From Streptomyces benahoarensis (lineage in GTDB: Bacteria; Actinomycetota; Actinomycetes; Streptomycetales; Streptomycetaceae), in NCBI RefSeq assembly GCF_007280575.1, contig NZ_VKJP01000001.1, positions 96,359-160,358 of the forward strand: a stretch of 64,000 nt of DNA, written 5' to 3'. A program made the position numbers and the translations under genes. Positions 43,285-52,397 of this stretch are shown here, one piece after another. The notes beneath the pieces are model-generated. The model made no database searches and was not told the DNA's origin. It saw only the letters and a list, made by a program, of their open reading frames with translations. Every line of letters begins with the position of its first letter. The first letter of the stretch is position 1.

Positions 43285-45065
43285 CCGGCCAGTCCGCTCA
43301 GCCCGGTGGGCAGATGCGTCTCCTGTACGGTGCGGCCGCCGCCGACGTACATGTGGACGCCGCACGGCAGGCAGGGGTCGAAGCTGCGGACGGTGCGCAT
43401 GATGTCGATGCCCTTGAAGTTCTCCGGCGTGTTCTCCTCGAAGATCGGGGTGTTCTGGACCGCGTCCTCGTAGGGGCCGGGGGTGCCGTAGCTGTCGCGG
43501 ACGCTGGCGTTCCAGGGCGTCGGCGGGTACGGGTGGTAGTTGGCGATCTTGCCGTCCCTGATCACCATGTGGTGGGAGAGGACGCCGCGGACCGCCTCGG
43601 TGAAGCCGCAGCCGATGCTCTCGTCGGGCACCTCGAACTTCTCCCAGGTCTGGGTGCGTCCGGCACGGACCTCGTCGAGCGCTTTCTCGGCGAAGTGCAG
43701 GGCCAGGGCGGCGGTGTACGCCTGGAAGTAGGTCCGGGCGCGGTTGCGTTCCAGCGCGTTGCTCCACCGCGGGATCTTCCACTCGAAGCTGGTCTCCGGC
43801 TTGGTGAGGGAGCGCGGCAGGTTGATGACGACGCTGTGGCCGGTGGACTTGACGTAGCCGCAGTCGACGAGCCCGGACAGTGCGGTGGACCAGAGGCGGG
43901 CGAGGGGGCCGCCGCCGGTGTCGAGGGCGAGGTGGTCCTTTCCGTCGAACCAGCGCGGGGACATCACCCAGCTGTACTTGTCCTCGAAGTTCCGCTTCTG
44001 CGGGGCGGGGATGGTGTGCTGGTTCCAGGGGTGGCGCGGGTCGACGGGGTTGCCGAGCGGGTCGTGGGTGACGAACCGCTCCTGGCCCGCCCAGTCGTCG
44101 TAGTAGGAGCTGCCGAGCAGGATGCGGATGCCGAGGTTGATCTCGGTGAGGTCGTTGGTGACGAGCTTGCCGTCCACGACGATGCCGGGGGTGACGAACA
44201 TCCGCCGGCCCCAGTCGGTCATGTTGCGGTAGGTGAAGTCGCAGTGGTCGGGGTCGTTGAGCGCGCCCCAGCAGCCCAGCAGGACGCGGCGGCGGCCGAC
44301 CTCCTCGTAGCCGGGCAGCGCTTCGTAGAAGAAGTCGAAGAGGTCGTCGTGGAGCGGGACGACGCGTTTCATGAATTCGACGTAGCGCATCAGGCGGCTG
44401 AGGTAGTCGGTGAAGAGCTGGACGGAGGCGACGGTGCCGACGCCGCCCGCGTAGAGCGTGGAGGGGTGGACGTGCCGCCCTTCCATGAGGCAGAACATTT
44501 CCCGGGTGTAGCGGCTGACCTGGAGCGCTTCGCGGTAGAACTCGCCTTCCAGCGGGTTGAGGGAGCGCATGATGTCGGCGATGGTGCGGTAGCCGTGTTC
44601 GGCGGCGTGCGGTGCCTCGGTGCGTTCGGCGAGGTCGAGGACGCCGGGGTTGGTCTCGCGGACCATTTTCTCGCAGTAGTCCACCCCGACCAGGTTCTCC
44701 TGGAAGATGTTGTGGTCGAACATGAACTCCGCGGCTTCACCGAGGTTGATGATCCACTCGCCGAGGTGCGGCGGCTTCACGCCGTACGCCATGTTCTGCG
44801 TGTACACCGAGCAGGTGGCGTGGTTGTCCCCGCAGATTCCGCAGATGCGGCTGGTGATGAAGTGGGCGTCGCGCGGGTCCTTGCCGCGCATGAAGACGCT
44901 GTAGCCGCGGAAGACCGACGAGGTGCTGTAGCACTCCGCCACCCGCTTCTGCTTGAAGTCGATCTTCGTGTGGATGCCGAGGCTGCCCACGATCCGGGTG
45001 ATCGGATCCCAGGACATCTCCGTCAGGCCGCTGCCGTCCGCGGAGGTCTTCGTCGTCGGTGCCAT
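43281..45065 (-). CDS. hhyL: [NiFe]-hydrogenase large subunit, group 1h
   Basis: 594 residues from ATG 45065; an upstream TTG (45095) has no ribosome site. The nickel ligands are in ITSRICGICGDNHATC (N-terminal pair) and RSFDPCLPCGVHMYVGGG (C-terminal pair). The sequence after the final histidine is the extension removed by the maturation protease. SWDPITRIVGSLGIHTKIDF and YSTSSVFRGYSVFMRGKDPR are typical of the actinobacterial high-affinity (former group 5) enzymes that oxidise atmospheric hydrogen during starvation or sporulation. Confidence 0.95.
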   Translation of the reverse strand: MAPTTKTSADGSGLTEMSWDPITRIVGSLGIHTKIDFKQKRVAECYSTSSVFRGYSVFMRGKDPRDAHFITSRICGICGDNHATCSVYTQNMAYGVKPPHLGEWIINLGEAAEFMFDHNIFQENLVGVDYCEKMVRETNPGVLDLAERTEAPHAAEHGYRTIADIMRSLNPLEGEFYREALQVSRYTREMFCLMEGRHVHPSTLYAGGVGTVASVQLFTDYLSRLMRYVEFMKRVVPLHDDLFDFFYEALPGYEEVGRRRVLLGCWGALNDPDHCDFTYRNMTDWGRRMFVTPGIVVDGKLVTNDLTEINLGIRILLGSSYYDDWAGQERFVTHDPLGNPVDPRHPWNQHTIPAPQKRNFEDKYSWVMSPRWFDGKDHLALDTGGGPLARLWSTALSGLVDCGYVKSTGHSVVINLPRSLTKPETSFEWKIPRWSNALERNRARTYFQAYTAALALHFAEKALDEVRAGRTQTWEKFEVPDESIGCGFTEAVRGVLSHHMVIRDGKIANYHPYPPTPWNASVRDSYGTPGPYEDAVQNTPIFEENTPENFKGIDIMRTVRSFDPCLPCGVHMYVGGGRTVQETHLPTGLSGLAG

Positions 45066-45132
45066 CGTGTCTGCGGTGCCCTTCACCTTCGTCAAGCGGG
45101 GAGGTCGGTCGGGTCGGGTGGCGGCGGGGCCG

Positions 45133-46221
45133 TCACCACGGGGCGCGGTAACCGGTGGTGAGTTCGGTGCCGGTGTGGCGCCAGCGCGGCTCCTTGTCCA
45201 CCGTCTTGCGGGTGATGTCGCGCAGCCGGCGGATGACGCGGCCGTAGAGGCCGCTGGCGGCGCTGGAGACCTTGCCGCCGGGCGGCGGGTCCATGAACGG
45301 CATGAACTTGTCGGGGAAGCCGGGCATGGTGCAGGCGATGCAGATGCCGCCGACGTTGGGACAGCCGCCGATCCCGTCCATCCAGCCGCGTTTGGCGACG
45401 TTGCACTTGACCACCGGGCCCCAACAGCCCAGTTTGACCAGGCACTTGGGCGAGTCGTAGGTGGTGGCGAACTCGCCCTGTTCGTAGTAGCCGGCGCGGT
45501 CGCAGCCCTCGTGGACGGTGGTGCCGAACAGCCAGGTGGGGCGCAGCTTGTCGTCCAGCGGGATCATCGGGGCCGAGCCCGCCGCCTGGTGGAGGAGGTA
45601 GGTCAGGGTCTCGGCGAAGTTGTCCGGCTGGATGGGGCAGCCCGGTACGCAGACGATCGGGATGCCGGCGCCGGATTTCCAGTCCCAGCCGAGGTAGTCG
45701 GGGACGCCCATCGCGCCGGTGGGGTTGCCCTCCATGGCATGGATGCCGCCGTAGGCGGCGCAGGTGCCGATGGCGACGACGGCGAGGGCCTTGGGGGCGA
45801 GGCGGTCGATCCATTCGCTGGTGGTGATCGGCTGGCCGGTGGCGGGGTCGTCGCCGAAGCCGCACCAGTACCCCTCGGCCTTGATCGCCTCGTTGGGGAT
45901 GGATCCCTCGATGACCAGCACGAACGGTTCGATCTCGCCGCGCTCCGCCTTGAAGAACCACTCGATGAAGGTGTCCGCGCCCTGGACCGGGCCGCATTCG
46001 AAGTCGATCAGCGGCCAGTGCACGGCGATCCTGGGCAGTCCGGGCAGCCCCTGGAGGGCGATCTGTTCGATGCTGGGCTGGGTGGCGGCGGTCAGCGACA
46101 CGGAGTCGCCGTCGCAGCTCAGACCGGCGTTGATCCAGAGGATGTGGATCGGCGCCTCCTCCTCCGTGGCGGCGGAGGACGTGGCGGTGGAGCCGTTCGG
46201 AGCCGGTGCTGCTGCATCCAT
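45133..46221 (-). CDS. hhyS: [NiFe]-hydrogenase small subunit, group 1h
   Basis: 362 residues from ATG 46221, behind GGAGGCATCCGC. Cluster ligands are seen in INAGLSCDGDSVSL, GTCAAYGGIHAM, PGCPIQPDNFAE and the C-terminal run EGCDRAGYY...KCLVKLGCWGPVV...GGCPNVGGICIAC. The first motif reads C-D-G-D where most small subunits have C-T-G-C, the aspartate-ligated proximal cluster known in oxygen-tolerant actinobacterial-type enzymes. There is no Tat signal. The frame stays open upstream into a chitinase remnant, see 46430-46950. Confidence 0.94.
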   Translation of the reverse strand: MDAAAPAPNGSTATSSAATEEEAPIHILWINAGLSCDGDSVSLTAATQPSIEQIALQGLPGLPRIAVHWPLIDFECGPVQGADTFIEWFFKAERGEIEPFVLVIEGSIPNEAIKAEGYWCGFGDDPATGQPITTSEWIDRLAPKALAVVAIGTCAAYGGIHAMEGNPTGAMGVPDYLGWDWKSGAGIPIVCVPGCPIQPDNFAETLTYLLHQAAGSAPMIPLDDKLRPTWLFGTTVHEGCDRAGYYEQGEFATTYDSPKCLVKLGCWGPVVKCNVAKRGWMDGIGGCPNVGGICIACTMPGFPDKFMPFMDPPPGGKVSSAASGLYGRVIRRLRDITRKTVDKEPRWRHTGTELTTGYRAPW

Positions 46222-46429
46222 GCGGATGCCTCCTCTGGGGTCCGGGGCAGGAAAAGCCGCATAAGGCAGATAACGTGCCTGCCACCCGTGATAGCAGCCG
46301 ACACGCCACGTGACGCCGCGGGGCGGGGCAGTCCAGTGACGTCGCTGCGGCAGTCCAGGGACGGGGTCGGGGTCGGGGTCGCCCCTCCCGCGGGGCCTGT
46401 ACGCGGAGCCCGCATGCCCGGCCGGGACC
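46222..46429. promoter_or_regulatory. Leader of hhyS / deletion junction
   Basis: 208 bp between the end of recognisable chitinase sequence and hhyS. It should hold the native hydrogenase promoter, unless this was lost with the chitinase 3' end. A repeated GGTCGGGGTCGG-type stretch (46361-46380) is visible. No gene is seen. Confidence 0.5.
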
Positions 46430-46950
46430 TGCTCCACCAGCGACGGGTTGTTCAGCAGGTCGATGCCGAGCGCGTCGCCGGCGGCCTTGTAGTTGAAGTT
46501 CCAGCTCAGCTGGATGGGGCCGCGTCCGTAGTACGCGGCCTGACCGGCGGGGCAGCCGTAGGGCTGGGTCGCGTCGCAGTAGTGCGGGTAGTTGCCGGTG
46601 TTCTGCTCCACGACGTGGACGAGACCGCCGGTCTCATGGCTGACGTTGGCGAGGAAGGCGGCCGCCTCCTGCCGCTTCACGGTGTCACTTCCGGTGTTCG
46701 CGAACTCCGGGTAGGCGCTGAGCCCTTCAGTCAGCCCCTGGTAGGTGTAGAACGCGTTCCGGTTCGGGAACATCTGCTGGAACTGCGCCTCGCCGACGAC
46801 GAACCCCTCGGCCCTGGTCTCGGCGTTCGTGCAGGTGAGGGCGGTCGGGGCGCACCCGGGCGCGGTCCCTGCGGATGCGGCGGGCGCCAGGACGGCCACA
46901 CCCAGGGCCAGGGTGGCGGCGCCGATCAGGGCGGCGATACGTGATCTCAT
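46430..46950 (-). pseudogene. GH19 chitinase, 3'-truncated
   Basis: From ATG 46950 there is a Sec signal peptide (ALIGAATLALGVAVLAPAAS, then A) and a GH19 chitinase domain: FVVGEAQFQQMFPNRNAFYT, FLANVSHETGGLVHVVEQNT with the catalytic glutamate, YYGRGPIQLSWNFNYKAAGD and LLNNPSLVEQ. Recognisable sequence stops there (near 46430); the rest of the catalytic domain, including the parts after 'NNPSLVEQ', is missing. The frame continues without a stop into the hydrogenase small subunit gene. Upstream at 47134 there is a DasR-type site. The gene was broken by a deletion that fused its 5' end to the hydrogenase locus. Confidence 0.82.
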
Positions 46951-47420
46951 CGGGAACTCCTTCGTGCGGCCGCCCGCCGGACAGGAGAGCCGGGCCTCGC
47001 GGGCTCCGGGACACCGGGCGGGAAGCAGCCGCTGTGAGGGAATTGCCTTACCGAGCGGGCCTGTTGGGCGGCGCCGCCACCCAACAGGCCGGTGGAACAC
47101 CACGGCACGCGAAATGGACCGCGCAACCGGCTGCGGTCTAGACCAACATCAGGCTAGAGGCGCCGCGCCGAACGCGTCCGTACCGCATCGCCGAAGAAGC
47201 GAACCCCAGCCCGCCATACCGCGTCTGAAGAGTTGAAAGTCGCACCGAACCACTCCTGCGCCACAGCCATCACACGGCGTGCGCCGTCCGAATGCGCCTG
47301 CCTGCCCCCATTCCGCCTTGTCCGTCCGAGGACGGGCCCCGGAGACTGGACAGGCTCGGCGGTACTCACGGCACGCCCTCCCGGTGGTGCGCAGGTGGCA
47401 CGTCCCTACCTGGAGGTCCC
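46951..47420. other. Intergenic region between chitinase remnant and AfsR-type regulator
   Basis: 470 bp. It holds the chitinase promoter with the dre-like site (47134-47145) on the left and the promoter of the regulator starting at 47421 on the right. No other gene is supported. Confidence 0.5.
47134..47145. promoter_or_regulatory. DasR-responsive element (dre)-like site
   Basis: CGGTCTAGACCA contains the perfect 10-bp palindrome GGTCTAGACC, the core of the DasR dre consensus and of chitinase promoter repeats in Streptomyces. It lies about 185 bp upstream of the chitinase start and is oriented symmetrically. DasR represses chitinase genes until N-acetylglucosamine phosphate is present. Confidence 0.7.
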
Positions 47421-50258
47421 ATGCTCCTGTCGCCCCGTGACGGACTGAAGGTCGAGGTCCTCGGCCCCTTGCGCGCGTACGCCGGGGACAGCGAGCTGAG
47501 ACTGGGCCCGCCGAAACAACGCGCGACCTTCGCCATCCTCGCGCTGCGGACCGGCACCGTGGTCACGCGGGACGAGCTGGTCGACGGCCTGTGGGGCGCC
47601 TCGGCTCCGCCCACCGCGGTCGGCAGTCTCCACACCTATCTGTCCGGGCTGCGCCGGGTGTTGACCGGCCCGTCCGGCGATCCGCCGCATCCACTGACCA
47701 GTTCCCGCCGCGGCTACGCGCTCCGCCTCGATCCCGCGCGGCTGGACCTCACCGTGGCGGAACGGCTGGCGGCGCAGGCCCGTGAGAGCCGGGCACGGCA
47801 GGACCTGACCTCCGCGGTCGCCGCCTACGACAGGGCGCTCGCGCACTGGCACCCGGGCTCCGCGCTCAGCGGACTCCCCGGCCCGCTCGCCGCCGAACAC
47901 CGGACCTGGATGTCGGAGCTGCGGCTGAGCCTGCTGCTGGAGCGCGCCGAGTCCCTGCTGAGCCTCGGCCGGCCGGAGCTCGTGGCCGCCCAGCTGCCCC
48001 GGCACGCCGCGGAGAACCCGTACCACGAGCGGTTGAGCGCCCTGCTGATGACGGCGCTCAGCCGCAGCGGCCGCACCGCCGACGCCCTCGCCCACTACCA
48101 CGGCCTGCGTCGACGGCTCGCCGACGACCTGGGGATCGATCCGACGGCCGAGCTGCGGGCGCTGTACGAGTCGCTGCTCGACGACCATCCGGCCGGACCG
48201 GCGCCGCTCACCGTGCGTCCGATCCGGCCGGCGCAACTGCCGCAGGGCGTGGGCAGGTTCGTGGGCCGGGCCGACGCTGTGCGGCAGGTGCTGGACGTGG
48301 CGCGGGCACCGGCGCCCGGGGCGTCACGGATCGCGATGATCGTCGGGGTCGGCGGCGTCGGCAAGACCGCGCTCGCGGTGCACTGCGGCCATCAGCTCGC
48401 CGACGCCTACCCGGACGGTCAGCTGTACGTGAACCTGCGCGGCTTCGACCCCAAGCGCCCCGCCGACGCACCGGCGGACGTGCTCCACACCCTGCTCACC
48501 TCGCTCGGCGCCGAGGCGATCCCCGCGGCGGAGGAGGCACGCATCGCGCTGTGGCGCAGCCTCGTCCGGGACAAGCGGCTGCTCCTCGTGTTCGACAACG
48601 CCGAGTCCGCCGACCAGCTGGACGGTCTCCTGCCCGGCGGCGGGCCGTCCTTCACCCTCGTCACCAGCCGCAACCGGCTCGGCGGTCTCGCGGTCCGCTA
48701 CTCCGCCCGCCGGGTGACGCTGTCCCCGTTCAGCGCCACCGAGTCCTTGGAACTGCTCTCCGAGGCGATCGGCGGCGCGCGGGTCGAGGAGGAGGCGACG
48801 ACGGCCCGCCGCCTCGCAGAGCTCTGCGGCCATCTGCCGCTGGCGCTGCGCATCGTCGCCGATCAGGCGTCGGCGGCGCCGTCCCGGATCGCCGATCTGG
48901 TGGCCGATCTGGAGGACGTCCGGCGCCGGCTGGACACGCTGGAGATCCCCGGCGACAAGCTGGCGTCCGTACGCGGCGCGCTCTCCTGCTCCTACGCCAA
49001 GCTGCACACCGAGGACGCGCACGCCTTCCGCCTCCTCGGCCTCTTCCCCGGCGGGAGCATCCGGCCGGAGACGGCCGCCGCGCTGCTGGACGTCCCGGAG
49101 CCGGCCGCCACGGAGACGCTGCGCAGCCTGGCCGCCCAGAACCTGCTGGAGGCCGCCGGTGACCGCTATGTGATACACGATCTGACCCGGATCTACGCGG
49201 AGGAGGCGTGCCGGGGCGGTGAGACGGCCGCCTCGCGACGCCGGTCGCTGGAGCGGGTGCTGCGACTGCATGTGCGGACGCTGTCGCGGTACCGCACCTC
49301 CGATGAGCCGCCGCTGCCGTTCACCGCCGAGGACGGGGCGGCCGGCAGGGAGCCACCGCGCCTGACGGACCGACAGGCGCTGGTGGCCTGGTGCGCGCGG
49401 GACTGGGAGAACCTCGGCCCGCTCGTACGGACGGCGCAGCGGATCGGCTGCCACGACGCGGCCTGGCAGCTGACGTATCTCCTCTTCGACTACTTCTGTG
49501 CGGCCGGCCGGCCCCAGGACTGGGCGGACACCCTGCGGATCGGTCTGCGCAGCGCGGAGCTGATCGGGAACCGGCGGGCCGAGGCGGCCCTCCGCAACCA
49601 TCTGGGCGTTGCCCACTCCCGGTTGGGGCAGCACTCCATCGCCGTGGAGCAGTGGGAGCACGGGCTGCGTCTCGCCGAGGAGGCCGACGACGACACCCTG
49701 CGCACCAGCCTGCTGGGCAATCTCGCCGCCGCGCTGCGGGAGGGCGGCGACGTCCCGGCGGCGTTGCGCCACGCCGAGCGGGCACTGGCACTGGCCCGCC
49801 GCACCGGCTCGGTGTACCACCGGTCCTTCTGCCTGGATCTCCTGTGTCAACTCCACCTGGAACAGGGCGCGTTCACCCGTTCACGGCGCTACGGCGTTCC
49901 CGGTCTCGCGGCGGCCCGGCGCTGCCGCGACGCGCTGCTGGAGGCGAACGTCCTGATCAACCTGGGCCTGGCGGAGCGCGGGCTCGGTGACGCCGCGGCG
50001 GCGGAACGGTGTTTCCAGGAGGCATTGGCGCTGTACGTGCCCAACGGCGACCGCCCTCACGAGGCTTTGGCGTTGGCGGAGCTGGCCGGGATACGGCGGC
50101 CGGCCGGCACGGGTCCGGCACAGGAGCGGCCGACGGAGGCGGGGACGCGGGAGGGTGCGGTCCCCTCCGGCCTTCTGGCGGCGCCGGGCGCCGACGACCC
50201 GCTTCCGGTGCCGGCGGGCCGCGGTGCGGCGTCGGCCGGTGTGCGTCCGTTGCGCTGA
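47421..50258 (+). CDS. AfsR/SARP-family regulator with NB-ARC and TPR domains
   Basis: 945 residues from ATG 47421 behind TGGAGGTCCC. Domains in order: OmpR-like winged helix ([20 protein letters not shown], about 10-100), bacterial transcriptional activation domain ([20 protein letters not shown] to about 260), NB-ARC ATPase with P-loop [12 protein letters not shown] near residue 310 and [11 protein letters not shown], then TPR-like repeats ([20 protein letters not shown] and others, about 700-880). This is the AfsR build. It usually activates secondary metabolism or development. Its last ~67 residues are low-complexity and overlap the LuxR gene on the other strand. Confidence 0.9.
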   Translation: MLLSPRDGLKVEVLGPLRAYAGDSELRLGPPKQRATFAILALRTGTVVTRDELVDGLWGASAPPTAVGSLHTYLSGLRRVLTGPSGDPPHPLTSSRRGYALRLDPARLDLTVAERLAAQARESRARQDLTSAVAAYDRALAHWHPGSALSGLPGPLAAEHRTWMSELRLSLLLERAESLLSLGRPELVAAQLPRHAAENPYHERLSALLMTALSRSGRTADALAHYHGLRRRLADDLGIDPTAELRALYESLLDDHPAGPAPLTVRPIRPAQLPQGVGRFVGRADAVRQVLDVARAPAPGASRIAMIVGVGGVGKTALAVHCGHQLADAYPDGQLYVNLRGFDPKRPADAPADVLHTLLTSLGAEAIPAAEEARIALWRSLVRDKRLLLVFDNAESADQLDGLLPGGGPSFTLVTSRNRLGGLAVRYSARRVTLSPFSATESLELLSEAIGGARVEEEATTARRLAELCGHLPLALRIVADQASAAPSRIADLVADLEDVRRRLDTLEIPGDKLASVRGALSCSYAKLHTEDAHAFRLLGLFPGGSIRPETAAALLDVPEPAATETLRSLAAQNLLEAAGDRYVIHDLTRIYAEEACRGGETAASRRRSLERVLRLHVRTLSRYRTSDEPPLPFTAEDGAAGREPPRLTDRQALVAWCARDWENLGPLVRTAQRIGCHDAAWQLTYLLFDYFCAAGRPQDWADTLRIGLRSAELIGNRRAEAALRNHLGVAHSRLGQHSIAVEQWEHGLRLAEEADDDTLRTSLLGNLAAALREGGDVPAALRHAERALALARRTGSVYHRSFCLDLLCQLHLEQGAFTRSRRYGVPGLAAARRCRDALLEANVLINLGLAERGLGDAAAAERCFQEALALYVPNGDRPHEALALAELAGIRRPAGTGPAQERPTEAGTREGAVPSGLLAAPGADDPLPVPAGRGAASAGVRPLR

Positions 50259-50818
50259 TCGCGGTGCCAGAGGAGTACCGCCTCGATCCGGCTGCCCGCC
50301 CCCAACTCCCGGAAGATGCGGTTGAGGTGGTTCTTCACGGTCTTCTCGCTGAGGTCCAGCTGCTCGGCGATCTCGGCGTTGCGCGCCCCGCGGGAGACCA
50401 GGGCCATCACCTCTTCCTGCCGCCGGGACAGCCGGGAGGGGACCTTCGGCGTCTCCGGGGACGCCGGTACGGGGGCGGCGGCGTCCCCTGCCGCCGGGCC
50501 GGTCGCCGGGCCCGGCCGTCCGGCGGGGCCGACCACGCTGAGCCGGTACTCCGCGCACAGCCGGCGAGCCGTCGGCGGGGTGGGGTGGCGGCCGCCACCC
50601 CACGCCCGGTCCGGCTCGTCCCCGGGCGCGGTGCGGCCGGGGACGCCGGTCACCGGCCGGACGGCCACCTCGACGTACGGCATCCGGGCGATCTCGACGG
50701 CGAGGTTCCGGTCGGCGAACTCCTGCCGGATGTGGGCGAGTATGTCCGGGCTGACGATGGCGATACGGACGCGGTGGGTGTCCTGTGGTGCGAAGGGCGA
50801 GCTGACGTCGACTGTCAT
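50057..50818 (-). CDS. LuxR-type HTH regulator
   Basis: 253 residues from ATG 50818. The N-terminal part is a shortened receiver-like domain ([39 protein letters not shown]). The LuxR HTH lies at about residues 132-190 ([40 protein letters not shown]). About 65 low-complexity residues follow, coded in the 202 bp shared with the 3' end of the AfsR-type gene. It is the first regulator beside the type VII locus on its right and may control it, or the AfsR-type gene. Confidence 0.82.
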   Translation of the reverse strand: MTVDVSSPFAPQDTHRVRIAIVSPDILAHIRQEFADRNLAVEIARMPYVEVAVRPVTGVPGRTAPGDEPDRAWGGGRHPTPPTARRLCAEYRLSVVGPAGRPGPATGPAAGDAAAPVPASPETPKVPSRLSRRQEEVMALVSRGARNAEIAEQLDLSEKTVKNHLNRIFRELGAGSRIEAVLLWHRDQRNGRTPADAAPRPAGTGSGSSAPGAARRPEGTAPSRVPASVGRSCAGPVPAGRRIPASSANAKAS

Positions 50819-50842
50819 GGACCCAGCATGCGCGGCCCCACT

Positions 50843-51667
50843 TCAGTCTCTCTTCACGTCCGCTTCATGCGACGCCCCGGCCGCCTCGGCCGCCTTGACC
50901 TGCCCGGACTTCTCGGCCGCCTCGGCTGTCTCAGCCGTCTTGACCGCCCCGGCCGCCCCGGCCGCCTTGACCGCCCCGGTCACCTCGGCCGCCTCGGCCG
51001 CCTCTATCTCCTTGACCCGGGCGAGGAACGCGTCGGCCTCCGCGAGGATTTCGTCCTCGGTCGGGACGGCGATCCGCTCCTCCCAGCGCAGCGACGACAC
51101 GATCACGTCGAAGACCAGCATCACGGCCTGGACCGGCTCGGCCTGGACATCACCGTCGGTCAGCACGGTGTACGTCAACAGCCCCCACACACCGGGGACT
51201 TCGGGGTGGGAGACGTAGTACGAGATCCGCCAGGCCGGCTGCTTGCGCCCGAGGCGGCCGGTGTCCACGACCGAGGCCATGCGCACCGCCGGCACCCCGT
51301 CGATCTCCAGGTAGGTCCCGGAGTCCCCGGCGTCTTCGAGGAGGGACGCCAGCATGGCCTCCGCGTCCTCGTCCTCGTTCCCGCTCTCGAGGACGGTGAC
51401 CACCAACGACCCTGGCATCTTCATGCCGTTGAACTCGCGCAGTGGCAGCACCACCGAGCGGGCGCCCTGCCGCGAGGCGTCATCGGTCGCTGCGACCAGC
51501 TCCTTGCGGAGCATGCGGCGGTAGGGGCCCGCCTTGTCGCGGGGCAGCGAGTCGGGCAGGTGGACGCGGATCAGCTCGTCGATGAGCCGGGCGCGCACCC
51601 GGGCCGTGTCCGCCGTGGTGGGGATCTGCACCCAGCCGTCGGGCACGATCAGTTCGAAGTCGATCAC
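50843..51667 (-). CDS. Hypothetical type VII-locus protein with Ala/Glu repeat tail
   Basis: 274 residues from ATG 51667. The N-terminal domain begins MIDFELIVPDGWVQIPTTAD and has VVLPLREFNGMKMPGSLVVT, YLEIDGVPAVRMASVVDTGR and YYVSHPEVPGVWGLLTYTVL, a beta-rich pattern shared with other small proteins beside type VII genes. The last ~60 residues are a repetitive AAEAAEVTGAVKAAGAAGAV-type tail made by 9-bp-like tandem DNA units. It overlaps the upstream gene by 4 bp. Function unknown; a substrate-specific chaperone is possible. Confidence 0.65.
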   Translation of the reverse strand: MIDFELIVPDGWVQIPTTADTARVRARLIDELIRVHLPDSLPRDKAGPYRRMLRKELVAATDDASRQGARSVVLPLREFNGMKMPGSLVVTVLESGNEDEDAEAMLASLLEDAGDSGTYLEIDGVPAVRMASVVDTGRLGRKQPAWRISYYVSHPEVPGVWGLLTYTVLTDGDVQAEPVQAVMLVFDVIVSSLRWEERIAVPTEDEILAEADAFLARVKEIEAAEAAEVTGAVKAAGAAGAVKTAETAEAAEKSGQVKAAEAAGASHEADVKRD

Positions 51668-52386
51668 GACTGCACCCCCGGTACGAAGCCGAGCGGCGCC
51701 CGGCCCCCGCCGGGCGGTGGCACGCTCGCCGCGGCGATCTCCTGCATCAGCTGTTCCACCCCGGCACCGATCACGGCCATCAGCCCCATGTCGGTCACCG
51801 ACGTCTTCAGCAGAACGTCCACGCCGCGCTCGGACGCATCGCCGTCCTGCGGGATTTCGAGGCGGAGCGCCGCGCCGACGCGCCCGTAGCCCCCGCCATC
51901 GGGCGTCCGCCCCAGGGCGAGGAGCCGGAACCCGTCACCGGCAGCGGTGGTCACGTACTCGACCACGGGCTTACGGGCATCGCTCTCGATGCCTTCGGCT
52001 CCCATGCGCTCCAGGAGGTAGTTCGGGTCCTCGCCGTCGGGATCGCGGAATTCCACGACCACCGGGACGGGCGCCCAGTGCGGCTTGTCGTTCACGAACG
52101 CCGCGCCCCAGGCGAGCCGCGACCACGCGGGTAGTTGTCCCGCGCGCTCGCGCAGCCAAGCGGCGACGGTACGCCCTATCGCGTCCGCGGTGACCGGGAA
52201 CTCCTCCCCGGCATCCTCGGGCCAGAGTTTCCGGCCGGCGGCCAGCCCCTCGGCCATCCACGCCGTGTAGATCTCCACCAGGTGGGCGACCCAGGGGTCG
52301 TCGTCCGTACCACCGGGCGAGGCCGGGGGCACCCATTCCCAGTGCCAGGCACAGGTCGGCATCGAGAATTTCTGCTGACTCAGCAT
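51664..52386 (-). CDS. Hypothetical type VII-locus protein
   Basis: 240 residues from ATG 52386. Landmarks are CAWHWEWVPPASPGGTDDDP, WPEDAGEEFPVTADAIGRTV, LAWGAAFVNDKPHWAPVPVV and DVLLKTSVTDMGLMAVIGAG, LEQ-like helix after it. No known family is recognised. It is coupled to the gene at 50843 and follows the membrane protein gene by 11 bp, so these three form one transcript. Confidence 0.65.
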   Translation of the reverse strand: MLSQQKFSMPTCAWHWEWVPPASPGGTDDDPWVAHLVEIYTAWMAEGLAAGRKLWPEDAGEEFPVTADAIGRTVAAWLRERAGQLPAWSRLAWGAAFVNDKPHWAPVPVVVEFRDPDGEDPNYLLERMGAEGIESDARKPVVEYVTTAAGDGFRLLALGRTPDGGGYGRVGAALRLEIPQDGDASERGVDVLLKTSVTDMGLMAVIGAGVEQLMQEIAAASVPPPGGGRAPLGFVPGVQS

Positions 52387-52397
52387 TTCTTCATCCT

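Noticed and set aside
45133..46950. A single secreted chitinase-hydrogenase fusion protein as the main product
   Set aside because: The frame is open, but HhyS has its own ATG with a GGAGG site and needs no Sec signal; I treat the fusion as a by-product of a deletion.
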